From: Rubrivivax sp.
Lineage (GTDB): Bacteria > Pseudomonadota > Gammaproteobacteria > Burkholderiales > Burkholderiaceae_C
Direction of reading: 5' to 3'
NCBI GenBank assembly: GCA_030653385.1
Contig: JAURZM010000063.1
Coordinates: 309,798 to 373,797, forward strand
DNA: 64,000 nt
The notes under the pieces are model-generated. The model was not told the DNA's origin and ran no database searches. It saw only the letters and a program-made list of their open reading frames with translations. Shown piece after piece: positions 33,642 to 42,020 of the stretch. The first letter of the stretch is position 1. Every line of letters begins with the position of its first letter. Position numbers and translations under genes: made by a program.

Positions 33642-34580
33642 TCAACCTTCCTGCTGCGCTACCGTTCGAGCAGCCTTGATCGTGAATGATGGGCGCGCGT
33701 TTTGCCGCCAGAAGTTCGCCTCGGCCTCGGCCGGGGGGATGTAGCCGATGGGCTCAAGCAGGCGATGGTTGTTGAACCACGAGACCCACTCCAGCGTGGC
33801 CAGTTCGACCGCCTCGCGGGTCTTCCAGGGTCCGCGCTTGTGGATGATCTCGGCCTTGTACAGCCCGTTGATGGTCTCGGCCAGCGCGTTGTCATAGCTG
33901 TCACCGGTGCTGCCCACCGACGGCTCGATGCCGGCCTCAGCCAGCCGTTCGCTGTAGCGGATAGACACGTACTGTGAGCCGCGGTCGCTGTGGTGCACCA
34001 GCGCACCGCCACGCTCGGGCCGGCGCGCGTACAGCGCCTGCTCCAGCGCGTCGAGCACGAAGTCGGTCTGCATCGAGGTGCTGACCCGCCAGCCCACGAT
34101 GTAGCGCGCGAAGACATCGACGATGAAGGCGACGTAGATGAAACCCTGCCAGGTCGAGACATAGGTGAAGTCGGCCACCCACAGCTCATTCGGCCGATCG
34201 GCCCTGAACTGCCGGTTCACCCGGTCCAGCGGGCACGGCGCCTTGGCATCGGGCACGGTGGTGCGCATCGACTTGCCGCGCCGCACACCACGCAGCCCGG
34301 CCAGCCGCATCAGCCGCTCGACGGTGCAGCGCGCAACGACCAGGCCCTCGCGGTGCAACTGGCGCCAGACCTTGTCGGCGCCGTAGACCTGCAGGTTCTG
34401 GTCGAACACGCGTTGTACCTCGGGCAGCAACAGCGCATCGCGCTTGGCCCGTTCTGGCCGCTGCGCGGGGTTGCGCTGCCTCGCCGCGTGCTGACGGTAC
34501 GCCGACGGGGCGACCTGCAGCGCTGTGCAGATCGGCTCGACCCCGCAACGAGCCCGGTGCTCGTCAATGAAGGCGTTCAC
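33642..34580 (-). CDS. IS3-family transposase OrfB (DDE integrase domain)
   Basis: This 312-aa DDE transposase has an N-terminal HTH_21-type region with V-Y-G-A-D-K-V-W-R-Q-L. The rve core follows with the three acidic residues in W-V-A-D-F-T-Y, H-H-S-D-R-G-S-Q-Y and N-A-L-A-E-T-I-N-G. A C-terminal W-F-N-N-H-R-L and F-W-R-Q-N-A-R are also present. The GTG start overlaps the orfA stop (GTGA), so it could be coupled or frameshift-fused to OrfA. Confidence 0.95.
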   Translation of the reverse strand: MNAFIDEHRARCGVEPICTALQVAPSAYRQHAARQRNPAQRPERAKRDALLLPEVQRVFDQNLQVYGADKVWRQLHREGLVVARCTVERLMRLAGLRGVRRGKSMRTTVPDAKAPCPLDRVNRQFRADRPNELWVADFTYVSTWQGFIYVAFIVDVFARYIVGWRVSTSMQTDFVLDALEQALYARRPERGGALVHHSDRGSQYVSIRYSERLAEAGIEPSVGSTGDSYDNALAETINGLYKAEIIHKRGPWKTREAVELATLEWVSWFNNHRLLEPIGYIPPAEAEANFWRQNARPSFTIKAARTVAQQEG

Positions 34581-34900
34581 CTCTTGTGATGGCGGTCGAG
34601 CTCCGCCTGGGCGAAATATGCGCTGGCCAGCTTCAGGATCTCGTTGGTCTTGCGCAGCTCGCGCACCTCACGCTCGAGTTCCTTGATGCGCTGCTGCTCG
34701 GACGTCGTGGCGCCGGGTCGCACACCGCTGTCGCGCTCGCCCTGGCGAACCCACTTGCGCAGGGTCTCGCCTGTGCAGCCGATCTTGGCTGCGATCGACT
34801 CGATCGCAGCCCACTGCGACGGGTACTGGTCCTTGGCGTCGAAGACCATGCGCACCGCGCGATCGATCACCTCGGGGGAAAACTTCGGGGACTTCCTCAT
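34577..34900 (-). CDS. IS3-family transposase OrfA (helix-turn-helix)
   Basis: This 107-aa DNA-binding subunit has an HTH_Tnp_1 region (F-S-P-E-V-I-D-R-A-V-R-M-V and I-G-C-T-G-E-T-L-R-K-W-V) and a leucine-zipper-like tail (R-I-K-E-L-E-R-E-V-R-E-L-R-K-T-N-E-I-L). It binds the element ends and is followed directly by OrfB. Confidence 0.95.
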   Translation of the reverse strand: MRKSPKFSPEVIDRAVRMVFDAKDQYPSQWAAIESIAAKIGCTGETLRKWVRQGERDSGVRPGATTSEQQRIKELEREVRELRKTNEILKLASAYFAQAELDRHHKR

Positions 34901-34953
34901 GATGGCTCCATTCTCAATCGAAGGAGCCTCCTCAAATTCCGGGGCGGTTCAAA

Positions 34954-35229
34954 CCGCAGCTCAACGCGTACATCTGCGTTTTTGATCTCGCAGCAGAATG
35001 CGAGAGTGCGATCTCCCCGGTCGAGATTCGGCACTTCATTCGAATCTCTCCGGAGCGGCTGACGCACCACGCATTTACCGAGGTCCCCGCGCACATCTTG
35101 CAGTCGATCCAAGCCGACGAGTCGGTCCTTGCAACGATTCGCTCGCGGCTTGGGGAATGGTGGCCAGCTTTTCAGACCAGGGGGTCGCGCGCACGTCGCC
35201 GCGCGGCACCTCCGGGCCAAGCCGTGTGA
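34954..35229 (+). pseudogene. NotI-family restriction endonuclease, 3' part
   Basis: Directly after the right end of the IS an open frame of 91 codons reads L-N-A-Y-I-C-V-F-D-L-A-A-E-C-E and ends after a Pro/Arg-rich tail. Its composition is like that of the 5' part and it has no start codon or ribosome site of its own. It is the displaced C-terminus of the interrupted endonuclease. The joint is not a simple in-frame precise excision, so a few bases were gained or lost at insertion. Confidence 0.65.
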
Positions 35230-35329
35230 TCGCAGCATTGCCTTCGTGAATGACCTCGCGAGCGGCCCAACCGAACTATCTGCACCGAATAGTGCAAGTG
35301 TGGTTGCACTGTCTGCCAACCGGGCTCGC

Positions 35330-35953
35330 CTATGGCCTCAGATGGAAGTGAGCCAGGGAGCGGCCCATCAGGGCAGCAATGGCGGCCGGGACAGCCGGCA
35401 GGATCAGCGGATGCAGCGTGAACGGGACGACTGCGGCAACCACTGTGGAGCAGGTGCATACGACGGCCAGGGACGCGAACAACGCGAATCGCTCGGGATC
35501 GTGTTGCCGGAACTCTCGCGACTTGATCGTCCTCGAGATTGATCCGTCGATCAGTACTGCGACCACGAAGACTGCCATCCAAGGCAGCCACTCCAGCATC
35601 GCCGACAACCTGAAGGCGGCCAGCAGCATGAGTGCGTCGATCGCACGGAAGTAGTTGTTCCCGAACAGCCGCTGGTTGACGGAAGCCATCTCCCGCGCCA
35701 CGGCGCCGTCCACGCCGCTGGCCGCCGACTCGCCGGCGGTCGGGGGAATGGGTGTTGACTCGCGTGCCGCACCCTGTAGGCCCAGCGCTCGGTCGAGGAT
35801 ACGCAGCGCGGGCGTCTCGCCCCAGAGCGCTTCCATCGCCTGGTGCTCGGTTCGAATCTGCGCCAGGAACCGCTCTGGCGGATGCGCCGATGGCAGGTAG
35901 AGCACCAGCACCAGCAGGCAGAGCAGGGCGGCGATGCTGACGATGCGGATCAC
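35330..35953 (-). CDS. DUF4400-type integrating-conjugative-element membrane protein
   Basis: This 207-aa inner-membrane protein has one N-terminal transmembrane segment (I-V-S-I-A-A-L-L-C-L-L-V-L-V-L-Y) and a periplasmic loop. Two further hydrophobic regions follow (L-P-W-M-A-V-F-V-V-A-V-L-I-D-G and A-L-F-A-S-L-A-V-V-C-T). It matches the DUF4400 proteins that follow traD in SXT-like and related elements. The GTG start overlaps the traD stop as GTGA. Function is unknown; coupling to TraD suggests a role at the coupling-protein complex. Confidence 0.85.
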   Translation of the reverse strand: MIRIVSIAALLCLLVLVLYLPSAHPPERFLAQIRTEHQAMEALWGETPALRILDRALGLQGAARESTPIPPTAGESAASGVDGAVAREMASVNQRLFGNNYFRAIDALMLLAAFRLSAMLEWLPWMAVFVVAVLIDGSISRTIKSREFRQHDPERFALFASLAVVCTCSTVVAAVVPFTLHPLILPAVPAAIAALMGRSLAHFHLRP

Positions 35954-37899
35954 GACGGATGTCCCGCTATTGCAGCTGGAGTCCGGTTCGGCTTGGGCGG
36001 TGCCGCACGTGTTGCTCTGGGTTCGTCCGCATCCGGGTCGAGGATCGGAAACCGCCCCTTGATGATCCGCCCGCCCGACACCGAGGCGAAGTACTGCAGG
36101 TTGGGCAGCTTGCCCAGCACGTCGGCCGGCACCATCTCCTCGAAGCTTTCGGTGAGCTGCGTCGAGTAGCTCGACGAGAAGTCGCCCAGGTGTGCATCGG
36201 CGCCGCTGCTCAGGCCCACGCGCACCGAGTGGATCGCGGTCTTGCCGAAGGTCTCGACGACGAAGTCCTGCGTCGGCCGGTCCTTGGATCGCAGCGCGAT
36301 CAGGTTGTTCAGGTTGCCCAGCGCCATGCGCGCCGCGTCTTCGCTGCCCAGCCGCTTGGCTAGGTCGGCCAGCGTCTGCATCGCGCAGGTGGTGAAGATG
36401 CCACCCTCGGCGCCCTTGTTCAGGATCTCGATCAGCGGCTGGTTGATGACGTTCGACACCTCGTCCACGAAGAGCGAGATGCGCCGGTAGCCGCCCAGGT
36501 TGTAGCGCATGCCCGCACGCGCGGCCAGGTCGGCCAGGGCCAGCGCGCCGATCGCGGTGGCGACCGACGGGTCGGGCAGGGAATCCAGGCACATGTACAG
36601 CACGTGGCCGGCGCGCTCGATCTTCTCGAAGTTCATGATCGGTCTGGCATCGCCAGCGTCGAAGGGGTCGGGCGACAGGCTGCGGCCCAGGTCGCCCGAG
36701 GTCAGCATCGAGAGCACCGGCAGCAGGTTGGCGGTGATCTTCTGGTAGTGCTCGCGGTTGTGGCGGAAGGTGCGCACCTGGGCGTCGAGCACCTTGTTGC
36801 GCTGCGACTGCGGGACGTGGTGCTCGTAGAAGGCAACCAGGGCCAGCAGGTCCGCACTGGCGGCCTCCGACGGGCGCTTCATGTTGCCGCGGTGCGCGTC
36901 GTGCAGCAGCTTCTTCATCTCCGACTGGTCGCGCCAGCCGGCGCCGAGCAGCCGCTCGTAGAAGCGGCGCAGCGTCGCTTCCAGCACGGGCTCGATACCG
37001 CCCTCGATGTACTTGGTGAGCTTGACCAGGTTCGGCCGCTCCTCCAGTTCCACCAGCCCCTGCACGACCACGTTCACTGCGTCCCAGCCGAAGGCGGAGA
37101 AGGCGCCAGCCGTGTCCGGCGGCATGATCGACTGGATCCGCGAGGCGATCTCGGTGGGCTTCTGCCAGTTGAAGGTGAAGTCCAGGCGCACGCCGGCTTC
37201 AGGGAAGGCGGGGTGGAACTCGAGGAAGGTGTCGGGCTCGCGCCAGTCCTCGCAGGCGCGCTGCGTGACGCGCTTCAGGCGGCGGCTGTTCTTGGGGTCG
37301 ATGACGATGACCACGTCACCGCGGCGCACGGCCTGCGTCACCAGGTTGGCCAGCGCCACGCCCTTGCCGGACTGGGTGGTGCCCACCAGCAAGGTGCCGC
37401 CTTCGAAGTTCTGCAGCGGCCGGTGCAGGGCCACCTCGCGGGGCTCGACGCCATGGATGTAGGGCAGGCCGATCTCGGCATCGGGTTGCGGGCGCGCGTC
37501 GTAGCCGAGCACCTGCAGCAGGCGGGGCGACACGGTGAACTCCCGGTAGTCGACCTTGGCCAGTTCGTAGAGACGCTGCGAGTGGACGGGCCGCCACTCG
37601 AAGCCGAAGCCGAGGAACACCGCGTCAGGCTTCTCCGTCCAGCGGGCGACGGCCCGCGTGCTGATCACCTGGATCCCGCGGCCGGACAGCGAGGCACGCA
37701 GCACCAGCGTGTGAACCCCCTGCGCCAGCCGCAGGACGCCCATCGCCAGGCAGAAAGCGGCGAGCGGGAGTGCGAGCTGTCGCGGGAGCAGGCCCAGCCC
37801 GCCGGTGACTGCGAAGAACAGCAGGGCGGATGCCCAGACGGCGGCGGCGTACACCTCGTAGGCGCGCCGCCAGGGCATCTCGTAGCGGCGCATGAGCAT
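35950..37899 (-). CDS. traD: TraD, type IV coupling protein
   Basis: TraD is the VirD4-type ATPase that recruits the relaxosome to the secretion channel. It has 649 aa. Two N-terminal transmembrane segments (about 16-35 and 42-66) are followed by Walker A G-T-T-Q-S-G-K-G (173-180) and Walker B I-S-L-F-V-D-E-V-S-N near 470. The ATG at 37899 follows the traI stop by one base; the longer ORF to 38199 lies inside traI and is not native. The C-terminus is Pro-rich. Confidence 0.95.
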   Translation of the reverse strand: MLMRRYEMPWRRAYEVYAAAVWASALLFFAVTGGLGLLPRQLALPLAAFCLAMGVLRLAQGVHTLVLRASLSGRGIQVISTRAVARWTEKPDAVFLGFGFEWRPVHSQRLYELAKVDYREFTVSPRLLQVLGYDARPQPDAEIGLPYIHGVEPREVALHRPLQNFEGGTLLVGTTQSGKGVALANLVTQAVRRGDVVIVIDPKNSRRLKRVTQRACEDWREPDTFLEFHPAFPEAGVRLDFTFNWQKPTEIASRIQSIMPPDTAGAFSAFGWDAVNVVVQGLVELEERPNLVKLTKYIEGGIEPVLEATLRRFYERLLGAGWRDQSEMKKLLHDAHRGNMKRPSEAASADLLALVAFYEHHVPQSQRNKVLDAQVRTFRHNREHYQKITANLLPVLSMLTSGDLGRSLSPDPFDAGDARPIMNFEKIERAGHVLYMCLDSLPDPSVATAIGALALADLAARAGMRYNLGGYRRISLFVDEVSNVINQPLIEILNKGAEGGIFTTCAMQTLADLAKRLGSEDAARMALGNLNNLIALRSKDRPTQDFVVETFGKTAIHSVRVGLSSGADAHLGDFSSSYSTQLTESFEEMVPADVLGKLPNLQYFASVSGGRIIKGRFPILDPDADEPRATRAAPPKPNRTPAAIAGHPS

Positions 37900-37900
37900 G

Positions 37901-39619
37901 TCAGGGCCCCTCGTGTGTAGCCGGCTCGAACGCGGCGGGCTCGAAACCATCGACGCAGGCTGGGGCAACGACCAGCCCGATGGTCGGCTCGCCGCGGAAG
38001 TCGGCCGTGACGGTGGCCGGGCCATCCCGCTCGGCATGCACCAGCAGGCCGACATCGGCCAGTGCCCGACCCGCCAGCGCGGGCTGCACGCCACGCCGTT
38101 CCAGTTCGGCCAGCGGCACGAACAGGCCGGGTGCGATGGGTGCAGCGGCCGCTGCGCTGCCCGGCCCGTTGAGGGTGCCGACGATGGCCGCGAGGGCATC
38201 GCGCACGGCCGGGTTCAGGCGCATGGGCGCGTTCAGCTTGAAGTTAGGCGCCGCGGCCTGCGGCGGGGAGGGTGGAGGGGGCGGCAACGGGACTGCGAGG
38301 TCGGCGACGACAGCAGGTGGCGGTGCCGGGGTCTGTGACACCGGCGGCGCCGGGGATGCGCGAACCGCCGGTGATGTGGCCACCTCGGTAGCGTCGAGCA
38401 ACGAGAATTGGGTGCCGGGCGGCGGTGCGGGGGCTGGCGCCGGCGCAGTCGCTGGCGTCTTCTGGTAGACCCGCGTGGCGCCAGGTGGGCAGGCCAACGA
38501 GATGGCCAGTGGCTCAGCCGGCGGCGCGACGCCATGCAGCAGGATCGCCGGCGATGCAACCTTGACCGCCTCGGCGGCGGCCTTCAGCTCCGGCGGCAGT
38601 ACGAACCACGTCGAGGCGCCGTCCGCCTGCCGCACGAAGACCCCGGCCTCCAGCAGCAGATCGAGCATCGTCTCAGGCGCCTTCGGGATGCCGGCCAGCT
38701 GATCGGCTTCGAGGAGTGCCTGGACATCGTGGGCCGCCTGCGGCCACAGCAGGAACAGCCCATCGGGCCCCAGCCAGGCGCGCGACTTCTCCCGGTTCGG
38801 GAACCAGCTGGGACTGCCGGATGCCAGTCGGCGCATGGCGTCGACAAGGTAGCGCTCGAGGTGCGAGCCGAACTGAGGCACACCGTAGCGATCGGCGTTG
38901 GCCTGCAGGTTGCGGTCGATCACCAGCGCAAAAGAACGACGTACGAGCGCGTCGAGGACGTTGTGGTCACGGTAGACCGGCTGCCCGCTGATGCTGGAAA
39001 GGAGGTGCGGGACGATGACGCTGTTGTCCTGTGCCAGGTACTGGAGCGTGGCTCCCGGCACGACCAAGGGCAGTGCGAACACGCCCAGGCCGCGCGACTC
39101 GGTGGCGTTCGGCCGCCAGCGAACGAAGTAGCGAGTGGCACCGCGCGATGCCAGCCAGTTGCCCAGAGGGATGAGGAACTGCGGCCACTCGCCGCCCGCC
39201 TCGTCGGTCACGATCAGGTGGCTGAGCAACCGGTGCAGTTCGCAGCACAGGCCACCGATGAAGGTGGCCAGGCGCCAGCGGGGTTCAAGCTGGCGGCGCA
39301 CCGAGATCGTCGACCGTCCGGAGAAGATGTGCGCGTCGGTGCCTTGCAGGCTGTAGAACGCCACCTCCAGCCCGAGATTCAGCAGGCCGGCAGGTGTGCT
39401 GAAGTAGTTGTCGGCGGTGGCGGGAAGGAGGTGGACATAGCTGGCATAGCGCTGCAGCAGCGGTTGCACCTCCGCGTCGAAGGCGTCTCGGGACAGGCCG
39501 AAGCACAGTCGGATGCGGCTGACGAGCTCGTCGGCCGCTGCTAGCACGTCAGGGACGGGCAGGGCGGCGAAGCCCGGGTCGGACGCTGGAAAGGCTCCGT
39601 GGGAAGCTGACGAAAGCAT
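37901..39619 (-). CDS. traI: TraI, MOBH-type relaxase (TraI_2 family)
   Basis: This is the relaxase that would nick the transfer origin. It has about 572 aa from ATG 39619; a GTG at 39676 would add 19 residues. The N-terminal TraI_2 domain has L-E-P-R-W-R-L-A-T-F-I-G-G-L (111-124). A Pro-rich linker lies at about 400-480, and a C-terminal winged-helix-like domain starts near F-K-L-N-A-P-M-R-L-N. The HD-type histidines expected in the N-terminal domain are not canonical: N-Y-F-S-T at 71-75 and L-H-R-L-L-S-H at 128-134 stand in for the HH- and HD-containing motifs. The stop is followed at once by traD. Confidence 0.85.
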   Translation of the reverse strand: MLSSASHGAFPASDPGFAALPVPDVLAAADELVSRIRLCFGLSRDAFDAEVQPLLQRYASYVHLLPATADNYFSTPAGLLNLGLEVAFYSLQGTDAHIFSGRSTISVRRQLEPRWRLATFIGGLCCELHRLLSHLIVTDEAGGEWPQFLIPLGNWLASRGATRYFVRWRPNATESRGLGVFALPLVVPGATLQYLAQDNSVIVPHLLSSISGQPVYRDHNVLDALVRRSFALVIDRNLQANADRYGVPQFGSHLERYLVDAMRRLASGSPSWFPNREKSRAWLGPDGLFLLWPQAAHDVQALLEADQLAGIPKAPETMLDLLLEAGVFVRQADGASTWFVLPPELKAAAEAVKVASPAILLHGVAPPAEPLAISLACPPGATRVYQKTPATAPAPAPAPPPGTQFSLLDATEVATSPAVRASPAPPVSQTPAPPPAVVADLAVPLPPPPPSPPQAAAPNFKLNAPMRLNPAVRDALAAIVGTLNGPGSAAAAAPIAPGLFVPLAELERRGVQPALAGRALADVGLLVHAERDGPATVTADFRGEPTIGLVVAPACVDGFEPAAFEPATHEGP

Positions 39620-39867
39620 GGCGATTGCAGGCGAGCACCCGCGGCCATGTTGATGGACACGGTTGAACGCCGACACCTGAAAGGATCACTCTCGGGCACG
39701 GCTTTCGACAGCAGGCGTCGGCGGCAGGCCTGATCCGACTTCGCTGGCGGTCGACATCGGGCGTGCGTCGTCCGCGTTCATACACCGCCATGGCGGGGTG
39801 CTGTCGGGCTGCTGTCGTGGTCAGCGCCGTCGGTGCTTTCGATACTGCATGCCATCGATGTCCTACC
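39620..39867. promoter_or_regulatory. Divergent promoter region traI / XRE regulator
   Basis: About 250 bp separate the relaxase gene from the divergently read XRE regulator. No ORF here is convincing. It should hold both promoters, and an oriT close to traI is also possible, but no strong inverted repeat was recognised. Confidence 0.45.
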
Positions 39868-40578
39868 ATGGAGAACCTTGTGATTGACACCGCCGAAAGA
39901 GTGACGACCGCTCGCCTGCTGACCCCGGCCGAACTCGGCCTGTGCGTGCGGCTCTTCCGGGAGATGCGCCAGTGGTCTCAGGAGCAGTTGGCTGAAATCT
40001 CCGGGCTCAACGTCCGCACGATCCAGCGGGTCGAACAGGGCCTGGCGGCCAGCCTGGACACGCGAAGGGCTCTGGCCGGTGCGTTCGAGTTCGAGGATCT
40101 GGATGTACTGAACAAGCCTTTCGCGATCCCGACGGAAGAGGAGCTCAAGGCACAGAAGGCAAAGTTCGATCGCGAACACGTCACCTTGACTGCACTCCCG
40201 CTGACGACGGGGAAGCAGTTGGCCAAGCTCACCGAAGCTCACATGATGGATCTGTCGGAGCCTGGGTTCGAGCTCGAGCGGGAGGCGGACGAGGCGTTCG
40301 CCGGATTGGTGGACTACTTCAGGGAGTACCGTGACTGCGCGGACCTCTACACCGAGTCGACCAAGTTCGAGGTGTACGACGAACTGCAGTCCCGCATCGA
40401 TGGCCTGAAGGCGCTCGGCGTGTCATTGCGGTATGCCGAACGCAAGATGCAGGTGAAGTGGGGAACCGACCCCGATGCCAAGCCGATGCCGGTAAGCGTT
40501 CTGTACGTTGTCGCTTTCCCGCTGGGCAAGGAGCCGGACCAGTTTGCGACACCGAAGTCCGGCGGCATCCGCTTGTGA
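39868..40578 (+). CDS. XRE-family transcriptional regulator with extended C-terminal domain
   Basis: This 236-aa protein has an N-terminal helix-turn-helix at about 22-75 (F-R-E-M-R-Q-W-S-Q-E-Q-L-A-E-I-S and I-Q-R-V-E-Q-G). A long helical C-terminal domain of unknown type follows (F-A-G-L-V-D-Y-F-R-E-Y, V-S-L-R-Y-A-E-R-K). The start ATG at 39868 is preferred over 39763 because the upstream 35 residues are Cys/Arg-rich and not family-like. Placed between the relaxase and the FlhDC-like activators, it is a plausible repressor of the transfer regulon, which is an inference. Confidence 0.85.
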   Translation: MENLVIDTAERVTTARLLTPAELGLCVRLFREMRQWSQEQLAEISGLNVRTIQRVEQGLAASLDTRRALAGAFEFEDLDVLNKPFAIPTEEELKAQKAKFDREHVTLTALPLTTGKQLAKLTEAHMMDLSEPGFELEREADEAFAGLVDYFREYRDCADLYTESTKFEVYDELQSRIDGLKALGVSLRYAERKMQVKWGTDPDAKPMPVSVLYVVAFPLGKEPDQFATPKSGGIRL

Positions 40579-40678
40579 TGCAAGTAGGACGCTGTGCCGT
40601 CCGCGCCAGATCGGAATTGCTTCCTCTGTATCTCGCATCGCCATCCGACAGTGAAGGTCCTGCTGCGAACCGATTGGC

Positions 40679-41338
40679 TCAAGTCTGGCTTTCGCTCGTC
40701 GAGGACGTGCCAGCCTGCCCCGTCGACGAGCCAAAGGAACGCTGCAGCAGGATGAGCATCCCCAACTGCTCCGCGCTCGGCGCAGCCAGCGGCTGCACCG
40801 GAAACGCCCCCTGCACCCGCGGGTCCGTGCCGTACCGCTGCACCAGCTTGCAGAACGGGCAGTGGTCGTTCGACCGCGCCACGGAGCCGAAGGCCGCCAG
40901 GAACTCGCTGTGGCAGGTCGGGCAGGTGACGAGCGAGAAGCTCCTCGTGTCGGTGAGCCACAGGCCGTCCGTGTGCGCGGCCAGATCGAAGGCGCGGTCG
41001 AAGCTGATGCGGTGCGGCGGCTGGCAGATGCCGACGTAGTGGCGGTAGGCGCCGACGAGCGCTTCGCCCGCAGGGAAGTCGGCGTCGCGCAGACGGCGGT
41101 ACAGGGCCACGACGATCGAGGCCTCGGCGCGGTGGAGCAGGTTGGCGCCGTGGTACCACTCCGGGGAATCCGGCGAGCGCCCTCGAGGCACGGCGAGGCG
41201 ATCGGGGAAGAGCAGGCGCAGCGCCTCGCGGGGCGGCAGGCCCGTCAGATGACCGATGGTGCGCACGCGTGCACCGCAGGCCGCACAGGCCTTGGCCAGC
41301 GCCAGGGCGCGCAACTGGCGATCGACCCGCGACTGCAT
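40679..41338 (-). CDS. FlhC-like transcriptional activator (SetC/AcaC-type)
   Basis: This 219-aa homologue of flagellar master regulator FlhC carries the conserved zinc-binding pattern C-P-T-C (C139, C142) and C-P-F-C (C160, C163), with spacing close to that of enteric FlhC. R-H-Y-V-G-I-C and L-F-P-D-R also fit. In SXT/R391 and IncA/C elements the FlhDC-like SetCD/AcaCD pair activates the transfer genes. It is downstream of the flhD-like gene and convergent with the XRE gene. Confidence 0.9.
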   Translation of the reverse strand: MQSRVDRQLRALALAKACAACGARVRTIGHLTGLPPREALRLLFPDRLAVPRGRSPDSPEWYHGANLLHRAEASIVVALYRRLRDADFPAGEALVGAYRHYVGICQPPHRISFDRAFDLAAHTDGLWLTDTRSFSLVTCPTCHSEFLAAFGSVARSNDHCPFCKLVQRYGTDPRVQGAFPVQPLAAPSAEQLGMLILLQRSFGSSTGQAGTSSTSESQT

Positions 41339-41362
41339 GGCCCATGACCCGGCAATTGAGCG

Positions 41363-41668
41363 TCAGGCGGCCGAACTGGCCGTCACATGGCGGGGGGCGT
41401 GGACCGCGGCCAGCGGTCGAACCAGCGGCAGCGGTGTGTCGAGCAGGCTGACCAGGTCGCGGCGCGGCGGGAAGAGCGTGGCGTCACCCAGGTTGGCCAC
41501 GATGGCCATCAACTGCTGGACGCTCATCGTGCCGAGCCGCTCTGCCTGCATGGCGTCGAGCGAGAAGCGGCAGCACGCGGCCGTGCGGTCGTGGAGGATG
41601 CCGTCGCGGATGGTGAGCAGCAGGGTCAGGTTGGCGATCTGCACATCGGAGAGCTGGACCTGGTTCAT
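41363..41668 (-). CDS. FlhD-like transcriptional activator (SetD/AcaD-type)
   Basis: This 101-aa protein resembles FlhD in size and in its central region: L-L-L-T-I-R-D-G-I-L-H-D-R-T-A-A-C-C-R-F and M-S-V-Q-Q-L-M-A-I-V-A. FlhD forms a heteromeric activator with FlhC, whose homologue starts 24 bp downstream. A longer ORF to 41833 would add an improbable Pro-rich leader, so ATG 41668 is chosen. Confidence 0.85.
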   Translation of the reverse strand: MNQVQLSDVQIANLTLLLTIRDGILHDRTAACCRFSLDAMQAERLGTMSVQQLMAIVANLGDATLFPPRRDLVSLLDTPLPLVRPLAAVHAPRHVTASSAA

Positions 41669-42020
41669 GGTGCGTCCTCGCGTGGGGACCACGAGCCCGT
41701 GCAGGGCAGGGTGGAGGGGTTGGTCGGTGGATGCGGGTCGTGTTGCAGTGGCCGAAGGAAGGGTTCCGGCGCTGTGCGGCCAGCATAGGGTGGGCGACAG
41801 GTCGACTTCAATGGGCGGCGCGGGCCTGTGCATCTGCTTACCGAATTGCCACTCGCAAGCCCTGGCGAATTCCGGCGAATGCGTGAGCGCGACCGCATGA
41901 CTCGATGTGCGGCGTGAACGACGCCCTTGTCGGGGCGCCGTGCAACGTCGGCGCCGGCACGGTCGGCGAACGGGGTTGCCCCCGCTCGCCGTCGTGCCGG
42001 ACTGCCTGCTCAGGCCGTGC
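41669..42020. other. Spacer upstream of flhD-like gene with long hairpin
   Basis: About 350 bp without a credible gene. It holds the presumed promoter of the flhDC-like pair and, near its right end, the hairpin at 41956-41998 that follows the DUF932 gene. Confidence 0.5.
41956..41998 (-). terminator. Long hairpin after the DUF932 gene
   Basis: Imperfect arms ggcacggtcggcgaacgggg and cccccgctcgccgtcgtgcc pair around a short loop. There is no clear T-run on the minus strand, so it is a likely transcript-end structure or attenuator and not a classical terminator. Confidence 0.5.

Larger units (their letters stand above)
33414..34951 (-). mobile_element. IS3-family insertion sequence with duplicated left end
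   Basis: The element carries orfA and orfB on the minus strand and imperfect terminal inverted repeats of about 26 bp. The left end begins tgaaccgcaccgggtttc; the right end, reversed, begins tgaaccgccccggaattt. The left terminus is present twice in tandem (33414 and 33489, 75-bp unit). No clear target duplication is seen. It interrupts the NotI-like endonuclease gene. Confidence 0.9.

Noticed and set aside
33405..34960. Target-site duplication for the IS3-family element
   Set aside because: Flanks ggac and aacc do not match at 3-5 bp, so no duplication can be claimed.
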